Positions 1-9,745 are shown, numbered from the stretch's first letter. The stretch: 64,000 nucleotides of DNA from Chroococcidiopsis sp. CCMEE 29 (GCF_023558375.1 NZ_CP083761.1:2598001-2662000); one strand, 5' to 3'. Made by a program: numbers and translations. Notes: generated by a model not told the origin, from the letters alone.

Positions 1-2
1 CA

Positions 3-197
3 CTGTCGCTAACTAGTGAAGTATTAGGGCTGGAGTTGCAAGTTCAATCGGGAAAAATGCGTTTCTACGATCCAATGACGGGTCAAAAACTCCTAACCCA
101 TGAGGAAGAAGCAGCTGCGCGACAGCAAGCCGAGGAGCGATAGCAGCAATTAGCCGCTAAACTCAGAGAATTAAACATTGATCCAGATACTCTATAG
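3..197 (+). pseudogene. C-terminal remnant of Uma2-family endonuclease-like protein, interrupted by a stop
   Basis: The frame is open from the window edge and reads LSLTSEVLGLELQVQSGKMR, then a YDPMTGQKLLTHEE stretch and a Gln/Glu/Ala-rich tail. This is the usual end of the many cyanobacterial Uma2 (DUF820, PD-(D/E)XK-like) proteins. A TAG at 141-143 cuts the tail where a CAG glutamine codon is expected. The frame then continues in kind (AKLRELNIDPDTL) to a second TAG at 195-197. The catalytic core lies outside the window, so I cannot tell whether the protein is otherwise intact or merely loses about 18 residues. The family assignment rests on the tail alone and is moderate. Confidence 0.55.
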
Positions 198-315
198 CAG
201 CAAGGTGAGCAAACCCTTCTGCAAACCTCTCCATTTCCTCATCTGCTATCAGCTTAAAATGTAACTATTAAGACGAGTAGAACTTTCAGAACGGCAAAGT
301 TTAGAGGGAACTCCT

Positions 316-825
316 ATGTTTCACAAGTTACTAGTTGCCATCGACACATCTGCAATCGGCAAGTATGTCTTTGATGAAGCCCTGTCTTTAGCAAAAGCGA
401 TTAACGCTAGCATGCTGCTGTTGCACATTCTTTCGGCTGAAGAAGTGGGTAGCCCAAGTATGCCGATCCTCCCGAGTTTAGAGTACTATCCTACTGTGAC
501 GGAAAAAAACCTAGAGCTGTATCGAGAGCAAAAACAGGCATTCGAAAGGCAAGGTTTGGAGTTACTGCGATCGCGTACTCGTAAAGCAATGGCGGCTGGA
601 GTTAGCACCGAATTTACCCAGCTTGCAGGTAGTCCAGGTAAAACCATCTGTGACTTAGCCAGTGATTGGGGTGCTGATCTAATTGTTATGGGACGTCGGG
701 GTCGCTCTGGTCTGAGTGAGTTAATTCTGGGTAGTGTAAGTAATTATGTGCTTCACCATGCTCGCTGCTCAGTTTTGACTGTGCAGCATCCAGTTGAGCT
801 CGTTAAAGCTACTCAAGCAAATTAA
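316..825 (+). CDS. Universal stress protein UspA family
   Basis: This 169-residue single-domain Usp protein is probably cytoplasmic. It opens with the beta strand HKLLVAIDTS. The C-terminal ATP-binding signature G-x2-G-x9-G-S is complete in GRRGRSGLSELILGS (about residues 135-149), followed by HARCSVLTV, so it belongs to the nucleotide-binding type. A purine-rich GAGGGAA lies about 7 bases before the ATG. An insertion of Pro/Ser/Glu-rich sequence at about residues 45-70 is typical of cyanobacterial Usp proteins. The next gene lies on the opposite strand, so it is probably transcribed alone. The individual role (stress, dormancy or metabolic sensing) cannot be deduced. Confidence 0.9.
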   Translation: MFHKLLVAIDTSAIGKYVFDEALSLAKAINASMLLLHILSAEEVGSPSMPILPSLEYYPTVTEKNLELYREQKQAFERQGLELLRSRTRKAMAAGVSTEFTQLAGSPGKTICDLASDWGADLIVMGRRGRSGLSELILGSVSNYVLHHARCSVLTVQHPVELVKATQAN

Positions 826-870
826 CCGCCTCACCTCAAGTGCTGACTTGCAAGGTTAGACGCCTGGTAT

Positions 871-1149
871 CTACACAGCCAAACCATATTCGCTGCGGGT
901 TATCATTAATAGAAAAAATATTAAGGCAGTCGTAACAATAGTAAGCACTAAAATAATTTGAATTTTTCTACTGAGAATCCCTACAGTCAGTACTACACTG
1001 ACGAAGAAGATAGTAGAGAAAATCCTGACTAAATTTCTCAGCTCCCAAGCAATCAATGGGTCTTCTACACTTCCAGACACATCGAGGTTGCTAGCTATAA
1101 TTTCTGCCCACAGCTTAATAGCAGCCATAGTACCTTTTGGTAGCGCCAA
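871..1149 (-). CDS. Small two-helix membrane protein of unknown function
   Basis: A 92-residue protein that I do not recognise. After about 40 mostly polar residues (with a Glu/Asp-rich stretch near VSGSVEDPL) come two hydrophobic segments, roughly residues 42-60 and 64-83. They are separated by the basic turn SRKIQ, which fits a small inner-membrane hairpin protein. A second in-frame Met at residue 8 (MAAIKLW) could be the real start. It is convergent with the UspA gene and shares its strand with the GH57 gene, about 110 bases away. No catalytic motif is visible. The call rests on the open frame and the hydropathy pattern only. Confidence 0.55.
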   Translation of the reverse strand: MALPKGTMAAIKLWAEIIASNLDVSGSVEDPLIAWELRNLVRIFSTIFFVSVVLTVGILSRKIQIILVLTIVTTALIFFLLMITRSEYGLAV

Positions 1150-1261
1150 GTACTTTTAATTTCTTTAGTTTAACTTTAATAGTGGTGTAAGGTATCTTCC
1201 TGTCCTTTTTTTGTTCACTAGGGTTTAGATCAATGGGGTGGACGATACCCACCCCAACTAG

Positions 1262-2851
1262 TTATAGAGGTCGATAGGCGCGATAGTTGATTTTGGGGAA
1301 GATGTTATCCATTTGCTCAACTTTTTCTAGCCAACCACTGTCGATTTTGCCGATTTTAATATCTTCGTAAAGCTTGTTGAACCGCATTAAGTGCGATCGC
1401 GTCCGTCTTACCGCATAAGGTACCATTGTTCCCGTCCGCATAATGAATGCCCAGTCAGAGGATTGCGCCAGCAGCAGTTCTCGCGCTGCTTGGTTGAGTG
1501 CCATCCACTCCAGTTCATCTGCTGGTTCTTGCCGCGCTAGTTCAATCATCCGCTCTGTTGCTTTGTGCAAATGGGGATAAATCCAGGCATTTGTCTCATT
1601 CAACCAATACTCGTGGAATCCCTTGAAGCCCCAACTGGACTGAGAAGGACGGCAGACTTGCTGAGTGGGATTTGACCGTAAATAATCTGCCAAGTGGGTC
1701 ATCTGGTATGTGCCTTGGTCATACCAGGACTTGCGGAATAGGTAATCGATGAACCAAGGACCTTCGTACCACCAATGACCAAACAACTCAGCGTCGTAGG
1801 GTGAAACGATAATTGGTGGTCGTTGCATCATCCCATACAGATGCTCAACTTGCCGCTCTCGGTTATACATAAAATTACCGGCGTGTTCAGCTGTTTTTTC
1901 CCTTGCCCAGTAGGGATCGTAGAGTGCTTTATCTCCCAACCCTAAGCCACGACCTGTGATTTTGTGATACTTGATACCTGTGTTTTTCCGCTGCCCATTC
2001 GGCATGATGTAGGGCTTGATGTACTCGTATTCCGCTTCCCAACCCAAATCTTTGTAAAACTCCCGGTATTCGGCTGCACCGGGATAACCTACTTCAGAAG
2101 ACCATACCTGCTGAGATGACTCATGATCTCGACCAAAGGCAGCGACACCAGTTTCTGTAAAAATGGGAGCATAGCTGCCAAAGCGGGGGCGGGGACGAGC
2201 GTAGAGAATGCCATGACCATCAGTGAGAAAGTAGCGCAGCCCAGCATCTGCTAGCATCCGCTCTAGTCCCTCATAGTAGGCACATTCTGGCAACCAGATT
2301 CCCTTGGGTGGGCGACCAAAGGTTTGTTCATAGTGTTCGCAAGCTACCTGAATCTGTGCCCAGACTGCCTGAGGATACATCTTCATCAATGGCAGGTAGC
2401 CGTGGGTTGCTCCGCAGGTAATGATTTCCAGGTTGTTGCTATCTTGGAACTGCTTAAAAGCTGTTACTAAATCACCGTTGTAGCGTTCCCATAATTCGCG
2501 GGCAGAGTTGAACTCGTGAGCGTAATGTTCAGCGAGATAGCGGATGTGTCCATTGTGTACGTTATGCTCGACTTCCAGCTCAGCAAGTTCTTCCAGTTTT
2601 GCCAAATGGTCGTCGTAGCGCTCTTGTAGCAGAGGGTCGCGTAGCATCGACACCAGGGGAGGTGTCATGCTCATCGTGATTTTGAAATCAACGCCGTCTT
2701 GCTTTAGGCCTTCAAATACTCGCAGTAAGGGAATATAGGTTTCGGTAATGGCTTCATAGAGCCATTCTTCCTCCAGAACGTAGTCGCTTTCCGGGTGGCG
2801 AACAAAGGGCAGGTGGGCGTGGAGGACAAGGGCGACGTAGCCAATAGCCAT
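1262..2851 (-). CDS. GH57 family glycoside hydrolase, 1,4-alpha-glucan branching-type (DUF1957)
   Basis: This 529-residue GH57 protein probably acts on alpha-1,4-glucan as a branching enzyme in glycogen metabolism. The N-terminal motif HAHLPFVRHPE is the GH57 region 1 signature. The expected nucleophile Glu lies in WLPECAYY (about E189), and the acid/base Asp lies in SPYDAELFGHWW (about D353). Both positions match the Glu183/Asp354 pair known from archaeal GH57 branching enzymes. The length is as expected for the cyanobacterial group. It is divergent from the EcsC-like gene across about 250 bases. Many cyanobacteria carry both GH13 (GlgB) and GH57 branching enzymes. The exact product specificity is inferred from family membership. 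Confidence 0.88.
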   Translation of the reverse strand: MAIGYVALVLHAHLPFVRHPESDYVLEEEWLYEAITETYIPLLRVFEGLKQDGVDFKITMSMTPPLVSMLRDPLLQERYDDHLAKLEELAELEVEHNVHNGHIRYLAEHYAHEFNSARELWERYNGDLVTAFKQFQDSNNLEIITCGATHGYLPLMKMYPQAVWAQIQVACEHYEQTFGRPPKGIWLPECAYYEGLERMLADAGLRYFLTDGHGILYARPRPRFGSYAPIFTETGVAAFGRDHESSQQVWSSEVGYPGAAEYREFYKDLGWEAEYEYIKPYIMPNGQRKNTGIKYHKITGRGLGLGDKALYDPYWAREKTAEHAGNFMYNRERQVEHLYGMMQRPPIIVSPYDAELFGHWWYEGPWFIDYLFRKSWYDQGTYQMTHLADYLRSNPTQQVCRPSQSSWGFKGFHEYWLNETNAWIYPHLHKATERMIELARQEPADELEWMALNQAARELLLAQSSDWAFIMRTGTMVPYAVRRTRSHLMRFNKLYEDIKIGKIDSGWLEKVEQMDNIFPKINYRAYRPL

Positions 2852-3099
2852 AGTGGTTCAAGAATTATGATTTCAGGGCTAGCAGACAAAGGGTGGAAAA
2901 ACATCAAGATATTTTAAGAATTTTATGTCGAAAGAGGTAGCAAAAGCGCAACACAAAGCAGTGCTCACCCCATAAATTCGCGAAAAAGATAGCTCCCGCC
3001 GCGTCCTCTGCACTCCCTGCTCCCTTGCTGTAGGGGGATGTAAAGGCGATCGCCTCTTCGATACACATAAAGAAGAATCTATCAGAATGGTACGGAGCA

Positions 3100-4347
3100 A
3101 TGGATGATAAAACACCACAAACAATCCAGCCCAAACAACCAGCCAATTCACCAACTGCAGTTTCGGAAGTAGAGGTTAAAGTTCAACCCTCAACTGCTGA
3201 GCGTCAGCCAGTAAAGAAACCAGCAGTCCCAGAAAAAGATGGTACATCCTTTTTGACATCCTTTGCCCATACAGTCGGTAAAGTCGGAGGAACAGTTACT
3301 GGTACTGCCACTCAAACTGGTAAAGCGATCGCGGGATTGGGAGAAGCAGCTGCACAAACAACACTCAATCTGATTTCGCAAGCCACCCAAGGAGCAGGGC
3401 AAACAGTCACTTATGTTGGTAATAACTGGCTAGTAAGAAGATTAACTCGCTTCTTAAATCTAGGATGGTTAGTTGGCGCAACTGATAACGTTGACTTAGC
3501 GAAGGCAGAGGCGGCGGTAAGAAAGCTACAGCAAGAGCATCCCAACGATCCCCCCAGCCAGATTGCCCACCGGATCATGGTTGATAAAGCAACTCGTGCA
3601 GGTGGCATTGGCTTAGCAAGTAGTATTCTACCTGGAGCAGCACTGGCGTTGTTAGCAGTTGATTTGGCAGCTACTATGCAATTGCAGGCAGAAATGGTTT
3701 ATCAGATTGCCGCTGCTTATGGGCTTGAATTACAAGATCCTGCCCGTAAAGGTGAAGTATTAGGAATTTTTGGTTTGGGATTAGGTGGCGGTAAATTAAT
3801 GAGGGCGGCAGGCTTGGGCTTGCTAAGAAATATACCCTTTGCTGGAGCGGTAATTGGTGCCAGCTCTAATTCAGCAATGCTTTACTCATTGGGGTATGCA
3901 GCCTGTAGATTTTATGAAGCCAAGCAGAAATCACCTGCTGCGGTAACGACTGAAGAAACACTGGCAGATTTAAAGAAACAGAGCGAAAACTATCTCGAAA
4001 CTGCGATCGCCCAACAAGCGGTTATGGATCAGATTTTGGTTCACATGATTCTCGCCAGTCATCCAGAAAAATCTTGGAAAGAAATTCTACCAGATGTAAA
4101 AGCGCTGAACCTCAGCCCAACTTCCTTAAAAGCGATTGCCGCTAGTATCAAATCACCCCAACCTTTAGATGCATTGCTGGATCAACTCAATCGTGACTTT
4201 GCCGTACCGCTACTGGCTCAGTGTTATAGAATTGCGCTTGCAGATGGTTTTAAGACAGCAGAAGAAACACGAGTGATAGAAGCGATCGCTAACAAGTTTG
4301 ACATTGACCTCAATTTGATTAAGTCAGCGGTTCAATCTGAAGTTTAA
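3100..4347 (+). CDS. EcsC-like protein with a TerB-like C-terminal region
   Basis: A 415-residue protein. Residues 1-50 are Pro/Gln/Lys-rich and probably disordered. Residues 50-100 form a Gly/Thr/Ala-rich low-complexity stretch with repeated VGG-T-T-TG elements. A core at about 125-290 reads like the EcsC family (AHRIMVDKATRAGGIG, then an Ala/Leu-rich hydrophobic stretch and GIFGLGLGGGKLMRA), with one or two possible membrane-associated helices. The C-terminal 60 residues (CYRIALADGFKTAEETRVIEA onward) resemble the helical TerB/DjlA acidic domain with an ADG turn. Biochemical function is unknown. EcsC-domain proteins are generally linked to membrane processes. Domain naming is from memory of motifs, with moderate certainty. 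Confidence 0.65.
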   Translation: MDDKTPQTIQPKQPANSPTAVSEVEVKVQPSTAERQPVKKPAVPEKDGTSFLTSFAHTVGKVGGTVTGTATQTGKAIAGLGEAAAQTTLNLISQATQGAGQTVTYVGNNWLVRRLTRFLNLGWLVGATDNVDLAKAEAAVRKLQQEHPNDPPSQIAHRIMVDKATRAGGIGLASSILPGAALALLAVDLAATMQLQAEMVYQIAAAYGLELQDPARKGEVLGIFGLGLGGGKLMRAAGLGLLRNIPFAGAVIGASSNSAMLYSLGYAACRFYEAKQKSPAAVTTEETLADLKKQSENYLETAIAQQAVMDQILVHMILASHPEKSWKEILPDVKALNLSPTSLKAIAASIKSPQPLDALLDQLNRDFAVPLLAQCYRIALADGFKTAEETRVIEAIANKFDIDLNLIKSAVQSEV

Positions 4348-4369
4348 CAGAGGAGCTTTAACTCTGTTA

Positions 4370-5629
4370 CTAAAATCGCTCAGCAATTTCAGGAGAACGC
4401 CCTCTCAAACCTGTCATCAGTTGCAGCGCATAGGTTTTAACTGGATGCACTCGCCTTAACACCCATAACCCGATCCGGCGGATCATTACTATCGGCAACC
4501 AATTGTTAGAAAACATCCGATCGAGCAAATCAGTGAAACCTAAAATTGTCAGATTCTCTCGCTGACGCCAGCGTTCATAACGCTTGAGTATCTGCAAATC
4601 CCCAATATCTTCACCTTGATCGCAGGCAGTTTTCAGGACTTGAGCCAAAGCAGCTGCATCTCGGATACCCATATTTAATCCCTGTCCGCCGACGGGATGA
4701 CAGCAATGAGCCGCATCACCAATTAAGGCAAGTCTCGGCAAAACGTAGCGATCGCTCTGCATTAATTGTACTGGGAAAACAAAGCGATCGCCCTCCAGTT
4801 CCAACCGCCCCATCTGATCGCCATAACGACGACTCAATTCTACTAAAAATTGCCGATCGTCCAAAGCGACTAAAGCTTTTGCTTCCGCATGGGGTGCTGT
4901 CCAGACGATGCGGCAACGGTTCCCTGGTAGGGGTAAAATTGCAAACGGACCACTAGGCCAAAAGCGTTCGTAGGCAGTATTGTTGTGAGGCTTTTCCGGT
5001 TTAACAAAGGCGACAATGCAAGATTGCCAGTATTGCCAGCCATGTGTTTTGATACCAGCAGCTTCGCGGATGCGCGATCGGGTCCCATCTGCTGCCACAA
5101 TTAATTGAGTTCTAATTTTCTGAGATTCATCGCCCACCTTCAACGAAATCTCAACTCCAGTTGGCTCATACTGAGTTCTCACCACCTCAGCTGGACACAG
5201 GTATGTAACATTTGGACACTCCTGTAAAAACTCCTGCAAAGGCTTTAGCAAGGCTTGGTGTTCTGCCACATAACCCAGCACCTCAGTACCCAAATCTGCT
5301 GGGTGAAACTCAACTATATCCGGATAATCGGCATCTGAAAGGCGCACTTGGGAGAAAGTAGCGATCTGCGGCAGGATTTTATCCCAAACTCCAATCCCCT
5401 TGAGAATACGCTCTGATATTAAATGAACTACATACGCTTGCCCCTTTGCTGCTGCTACAGAATAGGGTTTTGCCTCAATCAGGACTACACTCAGCCCAGA
5501 ATCTTTTAAAGCACAGGCAAGCGTTAATCCAATAATTCCACCGCCCACGATTGCTAAGTCATAGTCATAAACTACCTGGGATTTACTGGTGTAAGAGAGC
5601 AAAACTGATTGCGAGTGCTCCAGCGCCAT
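4370..5629 (-). CDS. FAD-dependent aromatic hydroxylase, UbiH/UbiF/COQ6 family
   Basis: This 419-residue flavoprotein monooxygenase belongs to the ubiquinone-hydroxylase family. In cyanobacteria such proteins are candidates for ring modification in quinone metabolism, but the substrate is not fixed by sequence. The dinucleotide-binding motif VGGGIIGLTLACAL lies near the N-terminus (about residues 28-41). The second FAD signature GDAAHCCHPVGGQGLNMG lies at about residues 312-329. A typical DGTRSRIREAAGI segment lies between them. The first ~18 residues before the Rossmann strand form a short hydrophilic lead, and no membrane segment is visible. The gene is convergent with the EcsC-like gene, with only 22 bases between their stops, and is followed upstream by yebC on the same strand. 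Confidence 0.87.
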   Translation of the reverse strand: MALEHSQSVLLSYTSKSQVVYDYDLAIVGGGIIGLTLACALKDSGLSVVLIEAKPYSVAAAKGQAYVVHLISERILKGIGVWDKILPQIATFSQVRLSDADYPDIVEFHPADLGTEVLGYVAEHQALLKPLQEFLQECPNVTYLCPAEVVRTQYEPTGVEISLKVGDESQKIRTQLIVAADGTRSRIREAAGIKTHGWQYWQSCIVAFVKPEKPHNNTAYERFWPSGPFAILPLPGNRCRIVWTAPHAEAKALVALDDRQFLVELSRRYGDQMGRLELEGDRFVFPVQLMQSDRYVLPRLALIGDAAHCCHPVGGQGLNMGIRDAAALAQVLKTACDQGEDIGDLQILKRYERWRQRENLTILGFTDLLDRMFSNNWLPIVMIRRIGLWVLRRVHPVKTYALQLMTGLRGRSPEIAERF

Positions 5630-5724
5630 TTTTAACAGAATTTTTCAGAAACGATAGGAATATTTACTTTCCTTCATTGTGACGCGAACACCTAACCGGA
5701 TCAACCATCTGTGTTCATCTGTGG

Positions 5725-6486
5725 TTAAACCATACTCACTGCCATCAGCTCATCCGCCATCTCAAAGTTAGCAGTAACGTTTTGCACATCATCCAAGGAT
5801 TCCAGGGTATCGATTAACTTCAACAGCGATCGCGCCTGATCTGGATCGCTTACTTCCACCGTGGTACTGGGAATCCAGCGTAATTCTACCTCACTGACTG
5901 TAAAGCCTTGGTCTCTAAGCAGCTGACTAAGCACTTCCAGATTTCCCACCTCAGTAAACACCTCAGCTGAATCACTATCCTCATTCAGTTCGTAGGATTC
6001 AGCACCGCCTTCCAGGGAAGCTTCCAATAGTTCGTCTTCCTCCACAGAACCGACAATTACCACTACGCCTTTGTGTTCAAACATCCAGCTAACACAGCCA
6101 GTTTCACCAAGATTTCCACTGTTTTTACTAAATGCCGCTCTTAAGTCTGCTGCCGTGCGATTGCGGTTATCGGTGAGTGCTTCAATTAAAATAGCTACAC
6201 CTCCGGGACCATAACCCTCATAGCGAATAGCTTCTAGATTCGCACTGTCCCCACCGAATGTGCCAGCACCCTTGGCGATCGCTCGTTCAATATTCTCATT
6301 TGGAATCCCCGCTGCCTTCGCCTTTTCAATTGCTGTCCGTAACTGAAAATTACCTGCTGGATCTGGTACTCCATTTCTAGCCGCAACAATAATCGCCCGC
6401 GACAGCTGGGTGAAAGTCTTCCCTCTCACCGCATCCACTCTTGCCTTTTGACGCTTAATATTCGCCCACTTACTATGTCCAGCCAT
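5725..6486 (-). CDS. yebC: YebC/PmpR-family protein (TACO1-like translation/transcription factor)
   Basis: A YebC-family protein, 253 residues when started at [19 protein letters not shown], the invariant family N-terminus. Four codons further upstream (MLNS) are open but unlikely to be used, so I set the start at 6486. The family motifs are present: [17 protein letters not shown], an [11 protein letters not shown] segment and [15 protein letters not shown]. The C-terminal half contains the acidic DEL/EDSDSAE patch. Members were described as DNA-binding regulators (PmpR), and more recent work links YebC to relief of ribosome stalling at proline-rich motifs. Which role applies here is unknown. 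It stands between the UbiH-like gene and the sugar transporter genes, with no clear functional link. Confidence 0.95.
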   Translation of the reverse strand: MAGHSKWANIKRQKARVDAVRGKTFTQLSRAIIVAARNGVPDPAGNFQLRTAIEKAKAAGIPNENIERAIAKGAGTFGGDSANLEAIRYEGYGPGGVAILIEALTDNRNRTAADLRAAFSKNSGNLGETGCVSWMFEHKGVVVIVGSVEEDELLEASLEGGAESYELNEDSDSAEVFTEVGNLEVLSQLLRDQGFTVSEVELRWIPSTTVEVSDPDQARSLLKLIDTLESLDDVQNVTANFEMADELMAVSMV

Positions 6487-6553
6487 AGAATTCAACAATT
6501 AACACAAGCTACTTCAACGATAGTAATATTTCTAATTTTCTTCTACTCACTAC

Positions 6554-7378
6554 TCACTTACTACCAGTAAATGTTACCCCCTGAATAAAGTAGCGATTGA
6601 AAAAGGCATAAATCAAAAGTGCGGGTAGAGTAAACATCATTGAGGCAGCCATAATATAGTTCCAATAACTAATATATTGCCCCTTAAACATGTTTAAACC
6701 CAATGGCAAAGTAAACATTTCTGCATTAGACAAAATCACCAACGGCATTAAGAAATTATTCCACGTACCCATAAAAATAAATATTGCCTGTGCTGCTAAA
6801 GCTGGTTTTGCCAACGGCAGCACAATTTTAAAGAAAGTTTCTAAATAACCCAAACCATCCAGTGCTGCTGCTTCTTCTAAGTCTTTAGGAAAATGTACAA
6901 AAAATTGTCGCATCATAAATATGAAGGTTGCATTCACAACATTTGGCACAATCAACCCTTGGTATGAATTCAACCAACCCAACGATTTTAAGATTAAAAA
7001 AGTGGGAATCAGCGTGACTTGTCCAGGAATCATTAAAACCGCTAATACTAGAAAAAATAATAACTGATTTCCCGGAAATTGAATTCTTGCTAGAGCATAG
7101 CCAGCCATAGAATTAAACAGTAGATTGAAAATAGTTACAAAGATAGCTACCACACTACTATTTAATAACCAACGCCCAAACAGCGGTTCTTGAACAAAAA
7201 TTTTCTGGTAGTTCTCCAGAGTAAAACGCTGGGGAATAAAATTTACTCCACCAGATATGATTTCTGATAAGGGTTTAAACGAAGCAGAAAGCGCCCAAGC
7301 GAAAGGCAAAAAAGTAATAACTGCATACAACCCTAATAGGGTGTACAAAATTGCTTTTAACCAGCGAAAGCGCTTCAC
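6554..7378 (-). CDS. Carbohydrate ABC transporter permease, MalG family
   Basis: This 274-residue inner-membrane permease has about six hydrophobic helices. The cytoplasmic EAA loop that contacts the ATPase reads EEAAALDGLGYLETFFKIVL, with the conserved Gly. The C-terminus (FNRYFIQGVTFTGSK) is typical of MalG/UgpE proteins (YFVQGLTAGAVK-like). Together with the upstream MalF-type permease and the binding protein it forms a sugar importer of the CUT1 class. It lies 163 bases downstream of the MalF gene on the same strand, and that AT-rich spacer shows no gene. No ATPase gene is present in the cluster, so a shared MsmX/UgpC-like ATPase encoded elsewhere is inferred. The substrate is unknown. 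Confidence 0.92.
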   Translation of the reverse strand: MKRFRWLKAILYTLLGLYAVITFLPFAWALSASFKPLSEIISGGVNFIPQRFTLENYQKIFVQEPLFGRWLLNSSVVAIFVTIFNLLFNSMAGYALARIQFPGNQLLFFLVLAVLMIPGQVTLIPTFLILKSLGWLNSYQGLIVPNVVNATFIFMMRQFFVHFPKDLEEAAALDGLGYLETFFKIVLPLAKPALAAQAIFIFMGTWNNFLMPLVILSNAEMFTLPLGLNMFKGQYISYWNYIMAASMMFTLPALLIYAFFNRYFIQGVTFTGSK

Positions 7379-7541
7379 GGAAATTGCTCTCCTAAAAGTT
7401 AAATAAACAAAAATTTCTAACTAGGCAAGTTTTATGCTATATTGTTTTTATATTGGAAATATTGTTGAAATTTCGCATACACAAATATTCCCATTATAAT
7501 ATAAATGTACAGTAAAAAGTGACGCTTGTATAGTACTTTCC

Positions 7542-8438
7542 CTAACTAAATCTTTCTTCTTTAAACCAGTAGCGTTGAATCAGGGTTACAACCATAATTG
7601 CCACTGCTAACAACAAAGCTAGTGCTGCTGCATAACCCATATCTACATTCCTAAAGGCATACTGATAAACTAAAAGTACAACTGTCAGAGTAGAGTTGTC
7701 AGGACCACCTGTACCGCGAGAAAAGATGTAAGATTGATCGAACAATTGGAATGTACCGATAATCCCCATAACTAAAACGAAAAAAGTCACGGGTTTTAGA
7801 AATGGCAATGTAATAAATATAAATTTTTCCCACCAAGTTGCGCCATCAATCGTTGCTGCTTCATAAAGGCTTTCGGGAATATCTTGTAATGCTGCTAAAT
7901 AAATCACCATAAATAAGGGAGCAGTTGCCCAAATATTCATGAGCATGATAGCTTTAAGTGCCACAGCAGGGTCACCAATCCAGTTGTAAGTTGGTAAACC
8001 TAAGAAAGCCAAGAAATTATTTAATAAGCCATTAGAGTTATAAATCCACATAAAAACTAGTGTTAATACTGCTGATGAAGTCACAGTTGGCATAAAGAAA
8101 ATAATTCGAAACCAGTTTTTTCCTTTTATCTTGGCATTTAGTATCACGGCTAAAATAAGCGCGAGGATTGTTTGAGTCGGCACAACGATCGCTACATACT
8201 CAGCCGTATTCCTCAAGGCAATCCATACTCGTTCATCACTTATCATTCGGATGAAGTTATTCAACTGGTTGAAGCGATAGCCAAATTCACCAAGTAACTG
8301 AATTTTATGAAATGCCAGAACGACTGCAATCAGAATAGGTAGCATCAAAAATACTCCCAAAATAATAATGGTGGGAGCCATAAAAATATAACCGGCTAAG
8401 GTATCGCTGCTTTTAAATCTTGATACAGATTTCACCAT
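7542..8438 (-). CDS. Carbohydrate ABC transporter permease, MalF/UgpA family
   Basis: This 298-residue CUT1 permease has six predicted membrane helices. It begins with a short basic tail and the helix GYIFMAPTIIILGVFLMLPI. The EAA loop is YEAATIDGATWWEKFIFITL, followed by PFLKP. The segment FSRGTGGPDNSTLTVVL before the last helices is common to this family. It starts six bases after the stop of the binding-protein gene, so the two are almost certainly cotranscribed. It would pair with the MalG-type permease downstream to form the transmembrane channel. Candidate substrates include glucosylglycerol, trehalose, sucrose or glucosides. The sequence does not decide among them. Confidence 0.92.
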   Translation of the reverse strand: MVKSVSRFKSSDTLAGYIFMAPTIIILGVFLMLPILIAVVLAFHKIQLLGEFGYRFNQLNNFIRMISDERVWIALRNTAEYVAIVVPTQTILALILAVILNAKIKGKNWFRIIFFMPTVTSSAVLTLVFMWIYNSNGLLNNFLAFLGLPTYNWIGDPAVALKAIMLMNIWATAPLFMVIYLAALQDIPESLYEAATIDGATWWEKFIFITLPFLKPVTFFVLVMGIIGTFQLFDQSYIFSRGTGGPDNSTLTVVLLVYQYAFRNVDMGYAAALALLLAVAIMVVTLIQRYWFKEERFS

Positions 8439-8444
8439 ACTGTT

Positions 8445-9707
8445 TCACTCAGCTAATACAATTTCCCTGTTTGCTGATAACTCTGCCTTTGCCATTGCAT
8501 CGGTTAAAGATTGTTGACCCAACATGGCGCTGATAAACTGATTATTGAAATTATTCGATATCGTTGGCAAATTCTTTCCTGCTTGCCAAATAGTGGCATA
8601 AGCCGCACCAGCAATAAAAGGAGAGTAAAGCGGATTTTTGTCATATCCTAGCGCAGTAGTCACAGATTTCCGAGTCGGGAAAACGGAACCGTGACTTGTC
8701 CATGCTTGCATTCCCTCTTTACCAGTTAAGTAGGAAATCAATTTCCATGCTTCTGATTTATGCTTTGATCGCTGATTCATCACATAAGCAACTGTATAAG
8801 CCATTGTTCCTTTTTGATTATTTACCGTAGGAACTTCAGCAACTGCGTATTCAACGTTTGGAAAAGTCTCTTTTAGATAAGGAATTAACCAAGGACCTTC
8901 AATCACCATTGCAACTTTTTCTTGACCAAACATTTCACTCCCTGAGTTTGTACCAACATCAGAAGGTTGAGCAGATGATTTATCATGGCGATACTGATCG
9001 ATAATCATTTGTAAACCTTTTAAACTCTCTGATGAGGCGAATGTCGCTTTGCCATCTGAGTTAGTTAACTCACCACCAAAGGCTTGAATCATAAATGCTT
9101 GTCGAGCAATTTCTGGAATAACACCAAAATCATGTTGGTCAATTCTGCCATCATTATTTTTATCAATCGTCAGTTTTTTGGAGTATTCGCGCAGTTCTTT
9201 CCACGTTTTGGGAGGCTGGGATATTCCCGCTGCTTGGAAGGCTTTCTTATTATAAAAAAGGGCAAGGGTAGAAAAATCTTTTGGTAAGCCGTAAATTTTG
9301 CTATTCTGCTGAAAAGCCTGGAGAAACGTTGGATTAAAATCAGCAAGATCGAATTCGTCTGTAATGTAATTATCCAGTGGTTCTAGCACCCCAGGAATCA
9401 TAATTTCTGGCGCAGCAAAAGCATCTAAATAAAATACGTCGGCTGCTGTCTCGCCGATCAGTCTTGTTTTGAGAACATCCATGTATTCATCTGCAACTAT
9501 GTCGTACTGAACTTTGATATGCGGATGTTTAACTTCAAAGTTTTTCAGTACCTGTTGTAGCAGTTGTTTCTCGTTTAGGTTGCTCCAACCACTAAGCGTT
9601 ACTGTACCAATGCCGTTCTGAGGTAATTGTCTAGCAGCACTACAGCCTGTGAAGGTAATTATCCCTAGGATGAACAGGGCAATAAATGCCAAGATTCTTT
9701 TCCCCAT
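8445..9707 (-). CDS. Sugar ABC transporter substrate-binding lipoprotein (family 1)
   Basis: A 420-residue extracellular solute-binding protein of the MalE/UgpB type. I start it at MGKRILAF, where a basic n-region, a hydrophobic core and a lipobox-like FTGC predict a lipoprotein. Eleven more codons upstream are open but would spoil the signal peptide. Family hallmarks are VTLSGWSN, FEVKHPHIKVQYD, GLPKDFSTLALFYNKKAF and MVIEGPWLIPYL. Residues DKNNDGRID (about 190-198) match a DxNxDGxxD calcium-type loop that also occurs in the second binding protein at 11887-13176. The gene lies between the SufR-like regulator and the MalF permease in one unit, so it is the receptor of this importer. Ligand unknown. 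Confidence 0.9.
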   Translation of the reverse strand: MGKRILAFIALFILGIITFTGCSAARQLPQNGIGTVTLSGWSNLNEKQLLQQVLKNFEVKHPHIKVQYDIVADEYMDVLKTRLIGETAADVFYLDAFAAPEIMIPGVLEPLDNYITDEFDLADFNPTFLQAFQQNSKIYGLPKDFSTLALFYNKKAFQAAGISQPPKTWKELREYSKKLTIDKNNDGRIDQHDFGVIPEIARQAFMIQAFGGELTNSDGKATFASSESLKGLQMIIDQYRHDKSSAQPSDVGTNSGSEMFGQEKVAMVIEGPWLIPYLKETFPNVEYAVAEVPTVNNQKGTMAYTVAYVMNQRSKHKSEAWKLISYLTGKEGMQAWTSHGSVFPTRKSVTTALGYDKNPLYSPFIAGAAYATIWQAGKNLPTISNNFNNQFISAMLGQQSLTDAMAKAELSANREIVLAE

Positions 9708-9745
9708 GACACCAAACGCAAGTGTGAGGCAATATACCAAAATTA

